DNA of 64,000 bases, from contig JADCFQ010000025.1 of the NCBI GenBank assembly GCA_020249435.1, positions 1 through 64,000 on the forward strand. The letters run 5' to 3'. Below, piece after piece: positions 60,876 through 64,000 of this stretch. The translations under genes were made by a program, and so were the position numbers. The notes under the pieces are model-generated. The model was not told where the DNA came from. It did no database searches and saw only the letters and a list, made by a program, of their open reading frames with translations. Within the stretch, counting starts at the first letter, position 1; the number at the start of each line of letters is the position of its first letter. The stretch is from Roseomonas sp. (GTDB lineage: Bacteria; Pseudomonadota; Alphaproteobacteria; Acetobacterales; Acetobacteraceae).

Positions 60876-61988
60876 TTACCCCAATTCAGCCAGCACATCC
60901 GCCGTATGCTGACCAAGCGCCGGGGCTTCCGCCATCCAATGGCCAAGCCCCGGCAGCATCGGCAGCGGCACCGCGCCCAATTGCGGCTGCGGAATGCGCG
61001 CGGCGGCGCCATAGGCGACCACATGGTCATTCGCCAGCCAATCAAGCGGTGTATTCACGCGGTCAGCGAGCAGCCTTTCGCCCTGCAAGATCGTCACCCA
61101 TTCCGAAACAGTTTTTTTCAGGAAGGCCGCGCGAATAATGGCGTAAAGCGCATCCCTGTTCTGCCAACGCAAATCAAAGTTCAAGAAGCGCGGATCAGCG
61201 GCGATATCCGCCAGGCCCAGCGCGCCGCAAAGCTTTGGCCATTCCGCTTCACGCACCAGGGTAATCATCACCCAGCCGCCATCCGCCGCGCGATAGGCCC
61301 CGGCCGGCGCATTGGGTGGCGCGGCTGATTTGCCCTGCACGCCCCATTCGCCGATTTGATGCGTCAGCAGATTGGATGTCGCGGCCATCAGCGACATGTC
61401 AATCACGCGCTGTCGTGGCGTGCTATCCTGCGCGCGCGCGGCGAGGGCGACTTGCACGGCCGAAAACGCATAGATACCGGTTGCCATATCAGCGATAAAG
61501 GCGCCGGCCTTATGCGGCGCGCCATCCGCGCCCTCATTCAGGCTGACAAAGCCGGAAAAGGCTTGCGCGACCGAATCCGTGCACGGCCGTTCCGCATAAG
61601 GCCCGCTTTGCCCGAAGCCGGAAATGGAAAGACAGACCGCATCCGGCTTGGCGTTTTCTGGCCCAAGCCCGATGCGCGCGGCGACACCGGGGCGGAAGGC
61701 TTCAATCAGCACATCGGCTTGTGCCGCCAAGGCGGCAGCGGCGCGCTTGCCATCTTCCGATTTCAAATCCAGCACCACGGAACGTTTGCCGCGATTGAAG
61801 CACACCGTCATGACCGAAACCGTATCCTTGGCCGTGCCAAGCCCGCGCGACCAATCGCCTTCGGGCGGTTCCAGCTTGATCACATCGGCGCCGCAGGCGG
61901 CCAGCATCATGCCGCAATAGGGCCCGGCAATGCCCTGGCCGGCATCCAGCACCCGAAGCCCCTTATAGGGCCGCATCGCTTCATTCAT
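60876..61988 (-). CDS. CaiB/BaiF-family CoA transferase
   Basis: This 370-residue class III CoA transferase has GLRVLDAGQGIAGPYCGMML at the N-terminus, DVIKLEPPEGDWSRGLGTA, and the Asp in AFIADMATGIYAF that would carry the acyl-anhydride. The substrate may be a dicarboxylate or a carnitine-like acid. It is divergent from the fifth Bug receptor. Confidence 0.92.
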   Translation of the reverse strand: MNEAMRPYKGLRVLDAGQGIAGPYCGMMLAACGADVIKLEPPEGDWSRGLGTAKDTVSVMTVCFNRGKRSVVLDLKSEDGKRAAAALAAQADVLIEAFRPGVAARIGLGPENAKPDAVCLSISGFGQSGPYAERPCTDSVAQAFSGFVSLNEGADGAPHKAGAFIADMATGIYAFSAVQVALAARAQDSTPRQRVIDMSLMAATSNLLTHQIGEWGVQGKSAAPPNAPAGAYRAADGGWVMITLVREAEWPKLCGALGLADIAADPRFLNFDLRWQNRDALYAIIRAAFLKKTVSEWVTILQGERLLADRVNTPLDWLANDHVVAYGAAARIPQPQLGAVPLPMLPGLGHWMAEAPALGQHTADVLAELG

Positions 61989-62055
61989 CGCGTTTCCTCC
62001 AGCGCCAAATCATGCCTATCCTGACGCCAAAGCTGAATAAGGGAAGGGGCCAGCC

Positions 62056-63021
62056 ATGAAGATCACTCGCCGCGCAGCAATCGCCGGTGCCTTGCTGCCA
62101 TTTGCCGCGCGCGCACAGGCTCCAGAATGGCCAAGCCGCCCGGTGCGCTTCATTGTGCCCTATCCTCCCGGGGGGCCGACCGACATTATGGGCCGCATCG
62201 TCGCGCAAGCCGTGCAAGGGCCTCTTGGTCAGCCTTTCGTGGTGGAGAATCGCGCCGGCGCCAATGGGCTGATCGGGTCAGAGCAAGCGGCGCGCGCGGC
62301 ACCGGATGGCAGCACCTTTCTGGTCAATGCCTCGGCCCATGTGATTGTGCCGCATCTGACGCCCAATATGCCGATTGATGTGCTGGCGGATTTCGCACCG
62401 GTGACGAATATCGCTGCCGTGCCGCTCTGGTTGGTGGTGAATCCGGCGCTACCAGTGCGCAGTGTCGCGGAATTCATCGCCTATGCGCGCGCCAATCCGG
62501 GGCGGATTGCTTATGCGTCTTCCTCGCAGGGCGGTGCGCCACATTTGGCCGGCGAATTGTTCAAGCTCATGACAGGAACCGATCTGGTACATGTGCCCTA
62601 TCGCGGCAGTGGCCCGGCCGGGCAGGATCTGATCGCGGGCACGGTGCAGGCGATGTTCGACTCGGTGCCGGCAACCGCGGGCGCGGTGCGGGATGGGCGC
62701 TTGCGCGCGCTGGGCGTCACCACACGCAATCGCATCGCGCCCTTCCCGGATTTGCCGACCATCGCTGAAGCCGGCGTGCCTGGCTATGAAATTTCCACCT
62801 GGTACGGCATTTGGGCGCCGGCGCGCACACCGCCTGCCATCATCGCGCGTTTGCAACAGGCGGTTGCCGCCGCCGCACGCAACCCCGAAACGCGCGCGCG
62901 TTTTGATGCCCTGGGTGCAGAGCCCGTCGCCGATAGCCCAGAAGATTATGCGCGTTTCGTGCGCGCGGAATATGATCGCTGGGGTGCCTTGGTGCGCAAT
63001 GCGAAAATAAAACTGGATTGA
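62056..63021 (+). CDS. Bug/TctC-type receptor protein (copy 5)
   Basis: This is a periplasmic receptor of 321 residues with a signal ITRRAAIAGALLPFAARAQ. RPVRFIVPYPPGGPTDIMGR, VENRAGANGLIGSEQAARA and AYASSSQGGAPHLAGELF mark the family. GAAGGGGCC precedes the start. It lies next to the CoA transferase and a GMC oxidoreductase, which may use the imported compound. No TctAB permease is in the window. Confidence 0.92.
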   Translation: MKITRRAAIAGALLPFAARAQAPEWPSRPVRFIVPYPPGGPTDIMGRIVAQAVQGPLGQPFVVENRAGANGLIGSEQAARAAPDGSTFLVNASAHVIVPHLTPNMPIDVLADFAPVTNIAAVPLWLVVNPALPVRSVAEFIAYARANPGRIAYASSSQGGAPHLAGELFKLMTGTDLVHVPYRGSGPAGQDLIAGTVQAMFDSVPATAGAVRDGRLRALGVTTRNRIAPFPDLPTIAEAGVPGYEISTWYGIWAPARTPPAIIARLQQAVAAAARNPETRARFDALGAEPVADSPEDYARFVRAEYDRWGALVRNAKIKLD

Positions 63022-63031
63022 GGGCGAAGTG

Positions 63032-64000
63032 ATGGAAACGGATTACCTGGTGATTGGCGCGGGTTCCGCCGGCTGTGTGGTGGCAAGCCGGCTTGGCATG
63101 GCGGGTCGGCGCGTGACCTTGCTGGAAGCCGGGCCGAAGGATCGCCACCCTTGGATTCACATTCCCGCCGGCATGCTGAAGCTGATGCAGAATCAGAAAC
63201 TGGTGAATTGGGGCTATACGACGGAAGCGGATGGCGGCAGCAATAATCGCGAAATCCGCTGGCCGCGTGGCCGCACCTTGGGCGGCACATCTTCCATCAA
63301 CGGCATGCTTTATGTGCGCGGCAATCCGGCCGATTTTGATCTTTGGGCGCAAATGGGCTGCCGTGGCTGGAGCTATGAGGAAGTGCTGCCGCTGTTTCGC
63401 CGCAGCGAAACCTATCGCAATGGTGGCGATCCTTCCGTGCGTGGGCAGGATGGGCCTTTGCAGGTGGAAGATTACCGCACCATCCTGCCGCTCACGCATC
63501 GCTTCATCGAAGCAGCGCAGCAGGCGGGCCATCCCTTCCGCCAGGATTTGAACGGCGTTGAACAGGAAGGTGTCGGCTATTCGCAAATGACGCGCATTGG
63601 CCGTTGGCGCGGTTCGACCGCACGCACCTATCTGGCGCAGGCGGGTGATAAGGTCCAGGTGGAAACCGAAGCTCAGGTCACGCGATTGTTGTTTGAAGGC
63701 AGGCGTTGCGTGGGTGCGGAATTCCGCCAGGGCGGCACGCTCAAGCAAATCCACGCCAGGCGAGAAGTCATCCTGTCAGGCGGTGCGGTAAATTCGCCGC
63801 ATGTACTGCAAATCTCCGGCATCGGTCCCGCCGAGCATTTGCGTGGGCTGGGCATTGAGGTGGTGCAGGATATGCCCCAGGTCGGCGCCAATTTGCAGGA
63901 TCATTACGTCACGCGCGTACAGCATCGCGTGAAGGACAGCATCAGCACCAATCAATTGGCGCGCGGCTTGCGCCTGGTGGAACAGGTGGCGCGCTTCTTC
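63032..64000 (+). CDS. GMC-family oxidoreductase (5' part, runs off the window)
   Basis: An open frame of 323 codons starts at 63032, 10 bp after the receptor stop, and is cut by the window edge. The N-terminus DYLVIGAGSAGCVVASRL binds FAD, the GMC signature is GRTLGGTSSINGMLYVRGNP, and VILSGGAVNSPHVLQISGIG is the second signature. It resembles choline/alcohol dehydrogenases. The C-terminal catalytic His-containing region is not present in the window. Confidence 0.92.
   Translation, partial: METDYLVIGAGSAGCVVASRLGMAGRRVTLLEAGPKDRHPWIHIPAGMLKLMQNQKLVNWGYTTEADGGSNNREIRWPRGRTLGGTSSINGMLYVRGNPADFDLWAQMGCRGWSYEEVLPLFRRSETYRNGGDPSVRGQDGPLQVEDYRTILPLTHRFIEAAQQAGHPFRQDLNGVEQEGVGYSQMTRIGRWRGSTARTYLAQAGDKVQVETEAQVTRLLFEGRRCVGAEFRQGGTLKQIHARREVILSGGAVNSPHVLQISGIGPAEHLRGLGIEVVQDMPQVGANLQDHYVTRVQHRVKDSISTNQLARGLRLVEQVARFF

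Overview
The window is chromosomal DNA of a GC-rich alphaproteobacterium. Three things point to the Acetobacteraceae/Roseomonas side of the class: the pyruvate dehydrogenase operon with a lipoyl-domain E1 beta subunit, the large number of orphan Bug/TctC-type solute receptors, and the dense short-gap operons. The species placement is inference. No transposase, integrase, phage gene or CRISPR array was recognised.

Layout. 1-3.1 kb: end of an unidentified gene, a 2-hydroxyacid dehydrogenase with an enolase-superfamily dehydratase, and a BrkB-type membrane protein. 3.1-5.2 kb: an EF-hand protein, an RlmM-like methyltransferase with DUF423, and a small membrane protein. 5.2-9.7 kb: an NMT1-like binding protein, a maleate-isomerase-family enzyme and a complete TRAP transporter (dctPQM). 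9.8-13.9 kb: a PagL-like barrel, tRNA-Val, a DsbA/FrnE-like protein, two Bug receptors and HU. 13.9-16.7 kb: an arfB gene broken into two end fragments, with an arsR / flavoprotein / divergent intact arfB module between them. 16.8-24 kb: a two-subunit ThDP decarboxylase, Bug receptor, 2-hydroxyacid dehydrogenase, PrpD-family protein, Tat-exported amidohydrolase and another Bug receptor.

24-31 kb is the pyruvate dehydrogenase / lipoate operon on the minus strand (pdhA, pdhB, pdhC, GNAT, lpdA, lipA, ratA-like). Next come ftsB, a glycosyltransferase, tRNA-Leu and a four-gene minus-strand operon (aminotransferase, ADP-forming acyl-CoA ligase, hydroxyacid dehydrogenase, SDR). 37.9-42 kb holds a VWA protein, a MoxR ATPase and PBP1C. 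42-52 kb holds a Gfo/Idh/MocA oxidoreductase, a threonine aldolase, an ECF sigma/anti-sigma pair facing a DoxX-like protein and OpgC, a WYL regulator with its divergent partners, and typA. A 44-bp palindromic REP-like repeat is scattered here. 51.8-64 kb holds an adenosine kinase-like protein, an EI24 protein, a bactofilin, a lipoprotein, an AEC carrier, hyuAB, an SMP-30 lactonase, a CoA transferase, a fifth Bug receptor and the start of a GMC oxidoreductase.

How it fits together. Most operons look like scavenging pathways for small organic acids: periplasmic receptors (Bug, TRAP) sit next to dehydrogenases, dehydratases, decarboxylases and CoA-activating enzymes. Core functions (PDH complex, HU, TypA, FtsB, PBP1C, two tRNAs) are interleaved. 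The two most unusual structures are the arfB replacement island (about 14.06-16.59 kb) and the REP-like family around 43-50 kb.
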